Part shown: piece after piece, positions 29,732 through 38,901 of the stretch
Layout of the letters: every line of letters begins with the position of its first letter
How positions within the stretch are numbered: the first letter of the stretch is position 1
Source: Hyphomicrobiales bacterium
GTDB taxonomy: Bacteria; Pseudomonadota; Alphaproteobacteria; Rhizobiales; Rhizobiaceae
Assembly: GCA_900465685.1 (NCBI GenBank)
Contig: UEGR01000021.1
Location: 36,302 to 100,301, forward strand
DNA: 64,000 bases
Direction: 5' to 3'
Notes under the pieces: model-generated
What the model was told of the DNA's origin: nothing
The model's database searches: none
What the model saw: the letters and a program-made list of their open reading frames with translations, nothing else
Translations under genes and position numbers: made by a program

Positions 29732-30397
29732 ATGAACAAGTCCGCTCCCAAAACCGAACCCGAACGCTGCCGCATCGTGCTGGTCGCCCCGCCGATTGCC
29801 GATAGCGCGGTTTTGGCCAGGCTTTTGACGGAAGCGCTTTCCGGCGGTGATGTTGCTAGCGTGATTCTCGACACCGGCGATCTGGATGAAGCAACCTTTC
29901 AGGCCGTCGCCGCAAAGGCCGTGCCGATCATTCAGGAAAAGGGTGCAGCCGCGCTTATTTTGAACGATACGCGCATTGCTGGCCGCGTCGGCGCCGATGG
30001 CGTGCATATCGAAGGCAAGGCGGCTGAACTCGCCGACGCCATCGAAAAGCACACACCGAAGATGATTGTTGGCACCGGCAATCTGCGCGACCGCCATGGC
30101 GCGATGGAAATCGGTGAATTGCAGCCGGACTATATATTCTTCGGTAAAGTCGGCGCGGACAACAAACCGGATGCGCATCCGCGTAATCTAGCACTCGCCG
30201 AATGGTGGGCGCAGATGGTCGAAATTCCCTCCATCGCGCAGGCTGGAAACACGCTCGAAAGCATCATCCCCGCAGCCGAAACCGGCGCGGATTTCGTGGC
30301 GCTCGGTCGTGCCGTATTCGACGCGGAAGATCCAGCGAAAGCCGTTGCGGAAGCCAATCGGCTTCTCGATGAACACGCGCCGCGTTTTGAAAACTAA
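29732..30397 (+). CDS. ThiE-like TIM-barrel protein (divergent thiamine phosphate synthase)
   Basis: Protein of 221 residues with the fold and order of thiamine phosphate synthase: a strand IILNDTRIAGRVGADGVHIEG matches the family's LIINDxxxxAxxxxADGVHLG, and DYIFFGKVG followed by GADFVALGRAVFDAED matches the later phosphate-binding strands. Several signature positions differ: GVHIEG lacks the glutamine/aspartate of GVHLGQxD, and the usual ALGGI loop is AQAGNTLESI. It could be a low-activity ThiE, a TenI-like protein or something else. The start at 29732 has only a weak upstream site. No thi genes are nearby. Confidence 0.65.
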   Translation: MNKSAPKTEPERCRIVLVAPPIADSAVLARLLTEALSGGDVASVILDTGDLDEATFQAVAAKAVPIIQEKGAAALILNDTRIAGRVGADGVHIEGKAAELADAIEKHTPKMIVGTGNLRDRHGAMEIGELQPDYIFFGKVGADNKPDAHPRNLALAEWWAQMVEIPSIAQAGNTLESIIPAAETGADFVALGRAVFDAEDPAKAVAEANRLLDEHAPRFEN

Positions 30398-30428
30398 TCC
30401 TCCAGATTTGGTTCCCAAGGTCTTGTTG

Positions 30429-31484
30429 ATGCCCATGAAGAGCAAACTTCTTCTCGCTGCCGCTTTGACATTCGCGCTGCCTGCCCTGCCGGCGGTCGCC
30501 GCTGGCGAGGCAGCGAAAAGCCAGAGCGACAGCGCCAAGGGCAACCACAAGGACAAGAAGAGCGACAAGCCCGCCAAGCAGCCGGTGATGCTGCCGCAGC
30601 CCGCGACAACCGCACCGATGCCGCCCATCGATCTCAGCCGGTTCGGTGACAAGCCTGCCGACGAGGCCTTCGGCGCTTTTCAGCGCGGGCTTTATCTGAC
30701 CGCATTCAATCTCGCGAAACCGCAGGCCGAAAAAGGCGATCCGGCATCGCAGGCGCTGATCGCTGAAATATATGCACGCGGCATGGGCATTCCTGCGGAT
30801 CAGAAACTTGCAGCCGAGTGGTACGGCAAGGCCGCCGATAACGATATCACCGAAGCGCAGTTCCGTTATGCGGCCCTGCTGCTTCAGGGCACTTTTGTCA
30901 AAAAGGATCAGGCCAAGGCCGAAGCCCTGATGCAGAAGGCGGCAGAAGGCGGTAACGCCATGGCGCAGTTCAACTGGGGCCAGATGCTGATGGTGAAGCA
31001 TCCCGGCAAGCCCGGTCTCGACCTCGCCTTCCCCTGGTTTGAAAAGGCGGCTGACGCCAAGCTGGCCGATGCTCAATATGCGATAAGCCAGATCTATGCC
31101 AATGGCACCGAAAAAATCGCTCGCGACGACAAGAAGGCGCGCGTCTATCTGATCCTTGCAGCCCGCAAGGGCTACGATACGGCCCAGTTCGATCTCGGAC
31201 GCTGGCTGGTGGAAGGCCGCGGCGGCGACAAGGATTATGAACAGGGCTTCCGCTGGATGCAGCTTGCCGCCGGACGCGGCATGGTCATGGCGCAGGTCTG
31301 GCTCGCTCGCCTTTATCGCGACGGGATCGGCACCGACGGCGATACGGTGAAGGCTGCGGCATGGTATATCATTGCGCAGCGCGCCGGTTTTCGCTCTCCG
31401 GACCTCAACGACCTGATGGACGGACTGGCCGATGATCAGATCAAACAAGCCATTCAGACGGCTAACGATCTGCGCGTGCGCTAG
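30429..31484 (+). CDS. Secreted Sel1-like repeat protein
   Basis: Protein of 351 residues with a signal peptide (LLLAAALTFALPALPAVAAG), a charged low-complexity linker rich in K, S and D, then at least five Sel1-like alpha-alpha repeats such as ALIAEIYARGMGIPADQKLA, AQFRYAALLLQGTFVKKDQA, AQFNWGQMLM and VWLARLYRDGIGTDGDTVKA. Such repeats usually scaffold protein-protein contacts in the envelope. ATG at 30429 follows AAGG; the ThiE-like gene ends 31 bp upstream on the same strand, so the two may be co-transcribed. Function unknown. Confidence 0.85.
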   Translation: MPMKSKLLLAAALTFALPALPAVAAGEAAKSQSDSAKGNHKDKKSDKPAKQPVMLPQPATTAPMPPIDLSRFGDKPADEAFGAFQRGLYLTAFNLAKPQAEKGDPASQALIAEIYARGMGIPADQKLAAEWYGKAADNDITEAQFRYAALLLQGTFVKKDQAKAEALMQKAAEGGNAMAQFNWGQMLMVKHPGKPGLDLAFPWFEKAADAKLADAQYAISQIYANGTEKIARDDKKARVYLILAARKGYDTAQFDLGRWLVEGRGGDKDYEQGFRWMQLAAGRGMVMAQVWLARLYRDGIGTDGDTVKAAAWYIIAQRAGFRSPDLNDLMDGLADDQIKQAIQTANDLRVR

Positions 31485-31501
31485 CAATTCTGACGATTCT
31501 A

Positions 31502-31568
31502 CGTCTCCAAAAGATTCTCTTTTCGTGCTCAGGCTTGCACAAAGCGCCGTTTTGTGGTCTTGGAGACG
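31502..31568. repeat. Inverted repeat upstream of efp
   Basis: Nine-base arms cgtctccaa (31502-31510) and ttggagacg (31560-31568) face each other across 49 bases, 120 bp before efp. It could fold in the efp leader or mark a binding site. No T-run follows, so it is not a standard terminator for the Sel1 gene. Confidence 0.4.
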
Positions 31569-31687
31569 CCGATTATCGTGGTTCGAGTATAAGACGCTGA
31601 CGCAATCCCCGTAACAGAGCGGGTGGTTGCCTTTCTGTCGTCATGCGCCGGACCGCAATTGGTTTCAATTCATTCCGGATCAAGCTC

Positions 31688-32248
31688 ATGAAGATCAATG
31701 GTAACGAAATCCGTCCCGGCAACGTCATCGAACATGACGGCGGGCTCTGGGTTGCCGTCAAGACCAACGCCGTCAAGCCCGGCAAGGGCGGCGCCTACAA
31801 TCAGGTCGAACTGAAGAACCTCATCAACGGCACCAAGCTCAATGAGCGTTTCCGTGCTGCTGAAACCGTCGAGCGCGTGCGCCTCGAGCAGAAGGACTTC
31901 TCGTTCCTCTATGAACAGGGCGAAGCGCTGATTTTCATGGACACGGAATCCTACGAACAGCTCGAACTCCAGAAGGATTTCGTCGGCGATCGCGCTGCCT
32001 TCCTTCAGGACGGCATGATGGTCACGGTTGAACTCTACGAAGACAAGCCAATCGGCATTCGTCTTCCGGATCAGGTCACGCTGGCGATCACCGAAGCCGA
32101 TCCGGTCGTCAAGGGCCAGACTGCGGCTTCGTCCTATAAGCCTGCCGTGCTTGAAAACGGCATCCGTATCCTCGTTCCGCCATTCATCGCTTCCGGTGAA
32201 CGCGTGATCGTCGACACCAACGAACTGACCTACGTCAGCCGCGCTTAA
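31688..32248 (+). CDS. efp: Translation elongation factor P
   Basis: Relieves ribosome stalling at polyproline stretches. Length is 186 residues with three beta-barrel domains. Residues 1-65 form the KOW-like domain ending [16 protein letters not shown]. The tip loop [10 protein letters not shown] carries the lysine expected to be beta-lysylated by EpmA. The start at 31688 ([12 protein letters not shown]) is fixed by homology; the ribosome-binding site is weak. No epmA or epmB lies in the window. suhB follows 218 bp downstream. Confidence 0.97.
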   Translation: MKINGNEIRPGNVIEHDGGLWVAVKTNAVKPGKGGAYNQVELKNLINGTKLNERFRAAETVERVRLEQKDFSFLYEQGEALIFMDTESYEQLELQKDFVGDRAAFLQDGMMVTVELYEDKPIGIRLPDQVTLAITEADPVVKGQTAASSYKPAVLENGIRILVPPFIASGERVIVDTNELTYVSRA

Positions 32249-32466
32249 TCCAGCGCCGATCTTTTGCGATGCCCTCACGGGCATCGCAGCTTGTCGCGAT
32301 TGAACCGCGACTGTTCTTTCTCAGATTGCTCAATTCCTCGAAAGTCTGTGCGCTCGCATGTGTTTGGCACATGGGCCGGATTTCAAGGATCTGTTTAACT
32401 GCATGGTCCACGCTCATATCCACGCCTTATCAATGGCCGTGGGATCATGCCAAAAAGGATAAAGAA

Positions 32467-33258
32467 ATGGCCCGCTCAGCCCTTCTTAACGTTATGGTAC
32501 AGGCCGCTATGAAAGCTGGCCGTAACCTTGCCCGCGACTTCGGCGAAGTCCAGAATCTTCAGGTATCCCTCAAGGGCCCCGGCGACTATGTCAGCCAGGC
32601 CGACCGCAAAGCGGAACAGATCATCTATACGGAATTGAGCCGCGCCCGCCCGGATTTCGGCTTCCTGATGGAAGAATCCGGCGAGGTGGAAGCCAAGGAC
32701 GGACAGCATCGCTGGCTGATTGATCCGCTCGACGGCACAACGAATTTCCTGCACGGTATCCCGGTTTTCGCAGTCTCTATCGCTCTTGAGCGTCAGGGAC
32801 AGATTGTGGCTGGCGTCATCTATAATCCGGCCATGGACGAGCTTTACACCGCTGAACGCGGCGGCGGCGCGTTCCTCAACGATCGCCGCCTGCGCGTTGC
32901 TGCCCGCAACAAGCTGGTCGATACGGTGATCGGCACCGGCATCCCGCATCTGGGCCGCGGTCATCACGGCCATTATCTGGTTGAACTGCGCAATGTCATG
33001 GCGGAAACAGCCGGTGTGCGCCGCATGGGCGCCGCTGCGCTCGACCTCGCTTATGTCGCTGCCGGTCGCCTGGATGGTTTCTGGGAAGATGGCCTCAGCC
33101 CATGGGATATCGGCGCGGGCATTCTGATGGTGCGCGAAGCCGGTGGTTTCGTCTCCGACAAGGACGGCGGACAGGACATGTTCGACAAGAAGAACATTGT
33201 TGCTGGCAATGAAGCCATTCAAGGCGCGCTTCTCAAGACGCTGAAGAAGCCGATCTGA
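32467..33258 (+). CDS. suhB: Inositol monophosphatase-family protein SuhB
   Basis: Mg2+-dependent phosphatase of 263 residues. Metal and catalytic motifs are present: GDYVSQADRKAE, FLMEESGE, WLIDPLDGTTNFLHGIP and the C-terminal WDIGAGILMVREAGG. SuhB dephosphorylates inositol-1-phosphate in vitro and in E. coli acts in rRNA antitermination; which role applies here is not visible. The start at 32467 follows AAGGATAAAGA. A strong terminator follows the gene. Confidence 0.92.
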   Translation: MARSALLNVMVQAAMKAGRNLARDFGEVQNLQVSLKGPGDYVSQADRKAEQIIYTELSRARPDFGFLMEESGEVEAKDGQHRWLIDPLDGTTNFLHGIPVFAVSIALERQGQIVAGVIYNPAMDELYTAERGGGAFLNDRRLRVAARNKLVDTVIGTGIPHLGRGHHGHYLVELRNVMAETAGVRRMGAAALDLAYVAAGRLDGFWEDGLSPWDIGAGILMVREAGGFVSDKDGGQDMFDKKNIVAGNEAIQGALLKTLKKPI

Positions 33259-33288
33259 TCCGGATCGCCCTCCATCTTCAATAACCTG

Positions 33289-33322
33289 CCTTCAGCGCGC
33301 CCATGGCGCGCTGAAGTTTTTT
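33289..33322 (+). terminator. Terminator of suhB
   Basis: Twelve-base stem cttcagcgcgcc / ggcgcgctgaag followed by tttttt, about 30 bases past the stop. Confidence 0.9.
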
Positions 33323-33411
33323 ACAGCTCATTTTTTCCTGCTCAGACGATTCCGCTTCACATAATTATGAAGTAGGCTCCGCATCAAACAGCCGACGATG
33401 GAGCGGAGCGC

Positions 33412-34470
33412 ATGAGTGACTTTAGGGAAACGAGAACACGTCTGGATGAGGGACGCGATTATGACCCCTATCGCCTGAGCAGCCCGCGTATTGTTATATT
33501 ATCCATGGTGATTTTCCTGATCATCGTTGCCTTTCTGGCAGCGGTTTTGATGCGGCAGATCCATACATTCTTCGTCACCAATCCCGGCCTCAACGGCCTC
33601 ATTCTCGGTGTTTTGCTGGTCGGTATCTTGCTGGCTTTCGGGCAGGTTCTGCGGCTTTTGCCGGAAATACGCTGGGTCAACTCCTTCCGCGATGGTGACC
33701 GCGACGGCACCACCCGCCCGCCGGTTTTGCTTGCGCCGATGCGCGCGCTGATCGGGCGTCGCCAGTCCATGGCGCTGTCGACCTCGTCTATGCGCTCCAT
33801 CCTCGATTCCATCGCCACCCGCCTCGATGAAAGCCGCGACATCTCGCGCTATCTCATCGGACTTCTGGTTTTCCTGGGCCTGCTCGGAACGTTCTGGGGC
33901 CTGCTTGAAACGGTTGGCTCCATCGGGCGCACCATCCAGACACTGGACCCAAGCTCCGGTAGCACGGGCGATGTTCTGGATGCACTGAAGGCCGGATTAC
34001 AGGCGCCGCTGTCCGGCATGGGCACCGCCTTCTCGTCCTCGCTGTTCGGTCTGTCTGGCTCGCTCATTCTGGGCTTCCTCGACCTGCAGGCAGGTCGTGC
34101 GCAGAACCGCTTTTATACCGAGCTGGAAAACTGGCTTTCCTCGGTTACCGATCTCGGCTCCGACCTCAACGCCGAAAACGGACAGGCAGGCGAACTGCAT
34201 GCGCTGGCCGACCGTCTGAAAACGCAAGGCGGCGACGCCTCCACCCAGCGGACGACCGCAGCCCTTGCCAATCTGGCCGAAGGCATTCAGGGGCTGGTGA
34301 AAAGCATGCGCAGTGAACAGCAGATCATGCGTGACTGGGTGGAAAAGCAGGCTGACGAGCAGAAGGCCATTCGCCAGACGCTCGACCGGCTATCCAAGGC
34401 GATCGGTACACCACCACATGAGCGCAAATCTGACCGAACCGATTCCCATCCAAGCGACAAGGCGGAGTAA
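33412..34470 (+). CDS. MotA/TolQ/ExbB-like membrane protein of an orphan stator-like pair
   Basis: Protein of 352 residues with four predicted transmembrane helices: about 25-50 (IVILSMVIFLIIVAFLAAVL), 60-82, 145-170 (LIGLLVFLGLLGTFWGLLET) and 203-222 (GMGTAFSSSLFGLSGSLILG). The GLLGTFWGLLETVGSIG and GMGTAFSSSLFGL segments match the MotA/ExbB proton-channel fold. A long cytoplasmic helical tail (about 240-352) is rich in Q, E and R. It is followed by the OmpA/MotB-like gene with a 5-bp gap, so the two form one unit. No flagellar, Ton or Tol genes adjoin. Start has GGAGCGGAGCG upstream. Confidence 0.85.
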   Translation: MSDFRETRTRLDEGRDYDPYRLSSPRIVILSMVIFLIIVAFLAAVLMRQIHTFFVTNPGLNGLILGVLLVGILLAFGQVLRLLPEIRWVNSFRDGDRDGTTRPPVLLAPMRALIGRRQSMALSTSSMRSILDSIATRLDESRDISRYLIGLLVFLGLLGTFWGLLETVGSIGRTIQTLDPSSGSTGDVLDALKAGLQAPLSGMGTAFSSSLFGLSGSLILGFLDLQAGRAQNRFYTELENWLSSVTDLGSDLNAENGQAGELHALADRLKTQGGDASTQRTTAALANLAEGIQGLVKSMRSEQQIMRDWVEKQADEQKAIRQTLDRLSKAIGTPPHERKSDRTDSHPSDKAE

Positions 34471-34475
34471 GCCCC

Positions 34476-35507
34476 ATGGCTCTTGCCCGCAACCGCCGCC
34501 AGCAAAGGCATGTCGACTACTGGCCCGGCTTCGTCGACGCGCTGACCACGCTGCTTCTGGCGATCATGTTTCTGCTCACGGTTTTCGTGCTGGCGCAGTT
34601 TCTCCTCAGCCGAGAGGTGAACAACAAGGATAGCGTGCTGGCCCGCCTCAACAGCCAGATTCAGGAGCTGACGCAGCTTCTGTCGCTGGAGAAGAGCAAT
34701 TCGCAGGACATGCAGGATACCATCGCCAATCTGCAAGCCTCGCTATCCAACGTGGAGAGCGAACGCTCCCGCCTGCAAACGCTGCTGAGTGAAGGCAGTG
34801 GGGCTGGTGCCGCCGCTGAAAAGCGCGCCGGTGAACTATCCGATAGTCTTGATGCCGAAAAGCAGGTCAGCGCCCGGGCGCTCAGCCAGGTGGAACTGCT
34901 GAACCAGCAGATTTCCGCCCTGCGTCGGCAGATTGCAGCACTGGAAGATGCGCTCAACGCATCGGAAAGCCGCGACCGCGAATCGAATGCCAAGATTGCC
35001 GATCTCGGCAAGCGCCTCAATGTGGCGCTGGCCCAGCGCGTACAGGAGTTGAACCGCTATCGCTCCGACTTCTTCGGACGGCTGCGAGAAATTCTTTCCG
35101 ACAAGGACAATATCCGCATCGTCGGAGACCGTTTCGTCTTCCAGTCGGAAGTGCTGTTCCCGACGGGATCGTCGGATATCAATCCGGCTGGCGAAGTGGA
35201 GATGAAAAAGCTCGCCGACGCCGTCATCGAGCTGAACAAGGAAATCCCGGACGATATCAACTGGGTACTGCGTGTGGACGGCCATACCGACAATGTGCCG
35301 CTCGCCGGTACGGGGCGCTTCCGCGACAACTGGGAGCTTTCCTCAGCCCGCGCCACGTCAGTCGTCAAATTCCTGATCGCCAATGGCGTTCCGGCCAACC
35401 GCCTCGTTGCAGCAGGCTTCGGCGAGTACCAGCCGCTGGAGGCATCGGATGCTCCAGACGCACGCGCCCGAAACCGTCGTATCGAGCTGAAACTGACCGA
35501 GAGATAA
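34476..35507 (+). CDS. MotB/OmpA-like peptidoglycan-binding protein of the same pair
   Basis: Protein of 343 residues: a basic cytoplasmic start, one transmembrane helix with an aspartate at its entry (D21 in PGFVDALTTLLLAIMFLLTV, comparable to the proton-binding Asp of MotB), a coiled coil from about 50 to 200, and a C-terminal OmpA domain. The OmpA signature is complete: VDGHTDNVPL, NWELSSARATSVVKFL and the ARNRRIELKL end. With the preceding gene it should form a proton-driven, wall-anchored stator-like complex. The gene ends in a hairpin shared with the convergent ABC transporter. Related rhizobial pairs are known but poorly studied. Confidence 0.85.
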   Translation: MALARNRRQQRHVDYWPGFVDALTTLLLAIMFLLTVFVLAQFLLSREVNNKDSVLARLNSQIQELTQLLSLEKSNSQDMQDTIANLQASLSNVESERSRLQTLLSEGSGAGAAAEKRAGELSDSLDAEKQVSARALSQVELLNQQISALRRQIAALEDALNASESRDRESNAKIADLGKRLNVALAQRVQELNRYRSDFFGRLREILSDKDNIRIVGDRFVFQSEVLFPTGSSDINPAGEVEMKKLADAVIELNKEIPDDINWVLRVDGHTDNVPLAGTGRFRDNWELSSARATSVVKFLIANGVPANRLVAAGFGEYQPLEASDAPDARARNRRIELKLTER

Positions 35508-35509
35508 AG

Positions 35510-35535
35510 AAAGGGCGCAAAAGCGCCCTTTTTCT
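35510..35535. terminator. Bidirectional terminator between MotB-like gene and ABC transporter
   Basis: Hairpin aaagggcgc-aaaa-gcgcccttttt with T-runs on both strands, three bases past the MotB-like stop. Confidence 0.85.
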
Positions 35536-35552
35536 CTAATTCGTTGGATTGA

Positions 35553-37370
35553 TTAATACACCCCTGCCCCGGCCTCGAATTGCAGCTTGGCCAGACGCGC
35601 ATAGATGCCGCCGCGTTCCACAAGGCTTTGGTGGGTGCCTTCTTCGACGATCTTGCCCTTGTCGAGCACAAGAATGCGATCCGCCTTCAGAACAGTTGCG
35701 AGGCGGTGTGCGACCACCAGCGTGGTGCGTCCATGCATGAGACCGTCGAGCGCCTTCTGCACCAGCATTTCGCTTTCTGCATCGAGCGCCGAGGTGGCCT
35801 CATCCAGCAGCAGGATCGGAGCCGCACGCAGAATGGCGCGGGCAATGGCAATGCGCTGGCGCTGGCCGCCGGACAATGTCACGCCGCGCTCACCGACCTC
35901 AGTATCGTAGCCATTGGCGAGCGCCATGATGAAATCATGCGCCAGTGCCGCCTTGGCCGCAGCCTCGATTTCCGCGTCGCTTGCACCAGGTCTGCCGAAG
36001 CCGATATTGTCCCGGATCGAGGTGGCAAAGATCGCCACGTCCTGCGGCACCATCGCCACGCGCCCGCGCACGGCTGCGGGATCGGCTTCCGGCAAGGCAA
36101 CGCCATCCATCAGTATCTTGCCGGACTGTGGATCGTAATAACGCATCACCAGCGAAAACACCGTGCTCTTTCCTGCACCTGACGGGCCAACAATGGCGAC
36201 CGTTTCGCCGGGTTTGACCGCAAAGCTCACACCATTCAGCGATGGCGCATCGGGACGCGTCGGATAGGAGAAATAAACGTCATCGAAGACGATCTCGCCA
36301 CGCGCAGGCTCCGGCAAGGCGACCGGATTGCGAGGGGCGGAAATATCCGGATCTTCGTCAAGAATTTCGGCAAGGCGCTCTGTGGCACCGGCAGCCTGCG
36401 CCAGTTCACCGCCGACCTCCGATAGCGCGCCAAAAGCGCTGGCCGCGAAAACGGCATAGAGCACAAACTGACCGAGCGTGCCGGGCGATATGGTGCCGGA
36501 CAGCACATCGCGCGAGCCAAACCACAGTACCGCCACCACGCTGGAAAAGATCAGGAAGATGGCGAAGGCCGTCAGCACCGCGCGTGCTTTGATGGACGAG
36601 CGCGCCGCCTGATAGGCATTTTCCACCGCACGGGCAAAACGCCCGACCACCATGTTTTCATTGGTGAAGGCCTGCAAGGTGCGCATCGCACCAATCTGCT
36701 CGCTGGCATAGGCATTGGCATTGGCGAGCATGTCCTGCGTCAAACGCGAGCGGCGACGCACAGAGCGCCCGAAAGCGATCAGCGGCACGACGATCACCGG
36801 AATGGCTGCAATCACCAGCACGGACAGTTTCGGACTTGTGACGACCATCATGGCCAGCGCGCCGACGCCCAGAATGACATTGCGCAGCGCCACCGACGCG
36901 GTCGCGCCCACCACCGACTTGATCTGCGTCGTATCGGCGGAAAGCCGCGACACGATTTCACCGGACTGCGAACGATCGAAGAATTCCGGTGAAAGCGCCG
37001 TCACATGCGCGAAGACTGCATTGCGCAGATCGGCCACGACCCGCTCACCCAGAGAGATCACGAAGAAATAGCGCAGCCCCGATGCAACAGCCAGAACCAG
37101 CGCCAGCAGCACCAGCATTCCGAAATAGTTGTTCACGAAAACGGCGTTGGCGCCGGTAAAGCCGTGATCAATCATGCGGCGCAGCGCAACAGGCACTGCA
37201 AGCGTGGTGACCGCAGCCAGAACCAGCGAAAAAAGAGCGCCAATGACCAGCCGCTTGTAGCGGGCGACGAACGGAACCATTCGCCGGAGAGGCTTAAGGG
37301 AACGGCGCTTGCGCGCCTCTTCTGCATTCGATTCCGGATTCACACCAGTTGGATTATTATGATCGGCCAT
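35553..37370 (-). CDS. ABC transporter, fused membrane and ATPase domains (exporter)
   Basis: Half-size exporter of 605 residues. A six-helix type IV membrane domain spans about 30-320, including RMVPFVARYKRLVIGALFSL and LGQFVLYAVFAASAFGALSE. The nucleotide-binding domain has Walker A VGPSGAGKST near residue 394, signature VTLSGGQRQRIAIARAIL, Walker B LLLDEATSALD near 519, and an H-loop VAHRLATV. It resembles MsbA/multidrug-type exporters that act as homodimers; the substrate cannot be told. The ATG at 37370 is chosen over 37499 because conserved sequence begins after it. Monocistronic, divergent from rpmE. Confidence 0.9.
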   Translation of the reverse strand: MADHNNPTGVNPESNAEEARKRRSLKPLRRMVPFVARYKRLVIGALFSLVLAAVTTLAVPVALRRMIDHGFTGANAVFVNNYFGMLVLLALVLAVASGLRYFFVISLGERVVADLRNAVFAHVTALSPEFFDRSQSGEIVSRLSADTTQIKSVVGATASVALRNVILGVGALAMMVVTSPKLSVLVIAAIPVIVVPLIAFGRSVRRRSRLTQDMLANANAYASEQIGAMRTLQAFTNENMVVGRFARAVENAYQAARSSIKARAVLTAFAIFLIFSSVVAVLWFGSRDVLSGTISPGTLGQFVLYAVFAASAFGALSEVGGELAQAAGATERLAEILDEDPDISAPRNPVALPEPARGEIVFDDVYFSYPTRPDAPSLNGVSFAVKPGETVAIVGPSGAGKSTVFSLVMRYYDPQSGKILMDGVALPEADPAAVRGRVAMVPQDVAIFATSIRDNIGFGRPGASDAEIEAAAKAALAHDFIMALANGYDTEVGERGVTLSGGQRQRIAIARAILRAAPILLLDEATSALDAESEMLVQKALDGLMHGRTTLVVAHRLATVLKADRILVLDKGKIVEEGTHQSLVERGGIYARLAKLQFEAGAGVY

Positions 37371-37552
37371 TCTTGAGATTGTGCCCTTGTTATTGCCGTG
37401 CGCCTGATGTATAGGCTCGGCAACCCTTTTGGAAGCCGTCGCTTGCGGGTGATGGGTCTTCATAAATGCCATTGGGCGAAAGTGCCGCAGTTTTGACATT
37501 CAGGCTGCGCTTTTCTTCCAGACTTTCAGGCCAGACTATCAGGATTGAGAAG

Positions 37553-37774
37553 ATGAAAGCCAATATCCATCCCGACTACCACACCATCAAGGTCGTGATG
37601 ACCGATGGCACCGAATACCAGACCCGTTCGACCTGGGGCAAAGAAGGCGATACGATGAACCTCGATATCGACCCGACCACCCATCCGGCCTGGACTGGCG
37701 GTTCGCAGACCCTGCTCGATCGCGGCGGTCGCGTTACGAAGTTCAAGAACCGTTTCGGCAACCTCGGCATCTAA
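37553..37774 (+). CDS. rpmE: Ribosomal protein bL31
   Basis: Large-subunit protein of 73 residues starting [20 protein letters not shown] and containing the family segment [19 protein letters not shown]. It has no cysteine pairs, so it is the zinc-free form. The start at 37553 has GAGAAG immediately upstream. Terminator follows within 25 bases. Confidence 0.97.
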   Translation: MKANIHPDYHTIKVVMTDGTEYQTRSTWGKEGDTMNLDIDPTTHPAWTGGSQTLLDRGGRVTKFKNRFGNLGI

Positions 37775-37793
37775 TACCGGGTTACCTATTCAA

Positions 37794-37821
37794 AGAACCC
37801 CGCTTCGGCGGGGTTTTTTAT
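37794..37821 (+). terminator. Terminator of rpmE
   Basis: aaccccgc-ttcg-gcggggtt followed by ttttt, about 20 bases past the stop. Confidence 0.9.
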
Positions 37822-37849
37822 TGCCTGCTCTTTGCCGGAAGCGGGCATA

Positions 37850-37888
37850 AAAAACTCCCGGACAAACTTGGGTTTTGGCCGGGAGTTT
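37850..37888 (-). terminator. Terminator of yebC
   Basis: Minus-strand stem AACTCCCGG / CCGGGAGTT followed by TTTTTATG, about 25 bases beyond the yebC stop. Confidence 0.8.
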
Positions 37889-37911
37889 CGAAAATCCATG
37901 AGCGTTGAAAA

Positions 37912-38658
37912 TCAGGCGCTCAGCTTTTCCATCACTTCGTCGCTGACTTCGAAGTTGGTGTAGACGTTCTGAACGTCGTCATCATCTTCAAGCGTGTTGA
38001 GAAGCTTGAGAACGGAGCGGGCCTTTTCTTCGTCCAGCTCGGTGTTGGTCTGCGGCTTCCAGATCGTCTTGATCGATTCGGCTTCGCCAAGGGCTGCTTC
38101 AAGCGCCTTCGACACTTCGCCGATGTCTTCGAAAGCGCAGATGATGACGTGCTCTTCCTCACCGGACTGCACATCCTCAGCGCCAGCTTCGATGGCCGCT
38201 TCCATGACCTTGTCGGCATCGCCGACGGAGGACTTGTAAACGATTTCGCCAACGCGATCGAACATGAAGGAAACCGAGCCGGTTTCGCCCAGCGCGCCGC
38301 CAGACTTGGTGAAGGCTGCACGAACGTTGGATGCGGTGCGGTTACGGTTGTCGGTCAGTGCTTCAACGATGACCGAAACGCCACCGGGGCCGCGGCCCTC
38401 ATAGCGCACTTCATCATAGTTTTCGCCGTCATTGCCGGCAGCCTTCTTGATGGCGCGCTCGATGTTGTCCTTGGGCATCGACTGCGCCTTGGCGTTCTGG
38501 ATCGCCAGACGCAGGCGCGGATTCATCGTCGGGTCAGGCAGACCCTGCTTGGCGGCGACGGTAATTTCGCGTCCGAGCTTGGAAAACATTTTCGACCGCA
38601 CGGCGTCCTGACGGCCCTTGCGGTGCATGATGTTCTTAAACTGTGAATGGCCAGCCAT
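37912..38658 (-). CDS. yebC: YebC/TACO1-family protein
   Basis: Protein of 248 residues starting [20 protein letters not shown] and carrying the [24 protein letters not shown] loop (here [20 protein letters not shown]). Family members bind the ribosome or DNA and relieve stalling at difficult motifs; older annotation calls them transcriptional regulators. The start has AGGGG six bases upstream. In many genomes it neighbours ruvCAB; here ruvC is about 11 kb away. The gntR gene diverges upstream. Confidence 0.93.
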   Translation of the reverse strand: MAGHSQFKNIMHRKGRQDAVRSKMFSKLGREITVAAKQGLPDPTMNPRLRLAIQNAKAQSMPKDNIERAIKKAAGNDGENYDEVRYEGRGPGGVSVIVEALTDNRNRTASNVRAAFTKSGGALGETGSVSFMFDRVGEIVYKSSVGDADKVMEAAIEAGAEDVQSGEEEHVIICAFEDIGEVSKALEAALGEAESIKTIWKPQTNTELDEEKARSVLKLLNTLEDDDDVQNVYTNFEVSDEVMEKLSA

Positions 38659-38901
38659 GGCACCCCTGTTCTGTTCTAATCAACGCGCACGGAAGAGCGT
38701 TACGCATGAACAGACAATCTCACGCAGAGAGTATCACGCAGGCGGGGCCGCAAGGCCGGCCACAATGCTTTCCGTGCAGAATGGCGGCGTTATAAGGAAT
38801 TGAGCCTCATTCGTCCAGCAAAAGCGCGGATCGATGCCCGCACCTGTCAAAAAATTCAATAGTGCTCGACCGGCGCGACAAAGCAGCTTATCGATAAAAC
38901 C

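Noticed and set aside
30264..31487. 407-codon minus-strand frame opposite the Sel1-repeat gene
   Set aside because: The plus-strand protein has a signal peptide and Sel1 repeats; the antisense frame has no recognisable features.
33412..35507. A Zorya-type phage-defence system
   Set aside because: Only a ZorA/ZorB-like pair is present. The flanking genes are suhB and an ABC exporter, with no helicase or nuclease partner and no mobile-element context.
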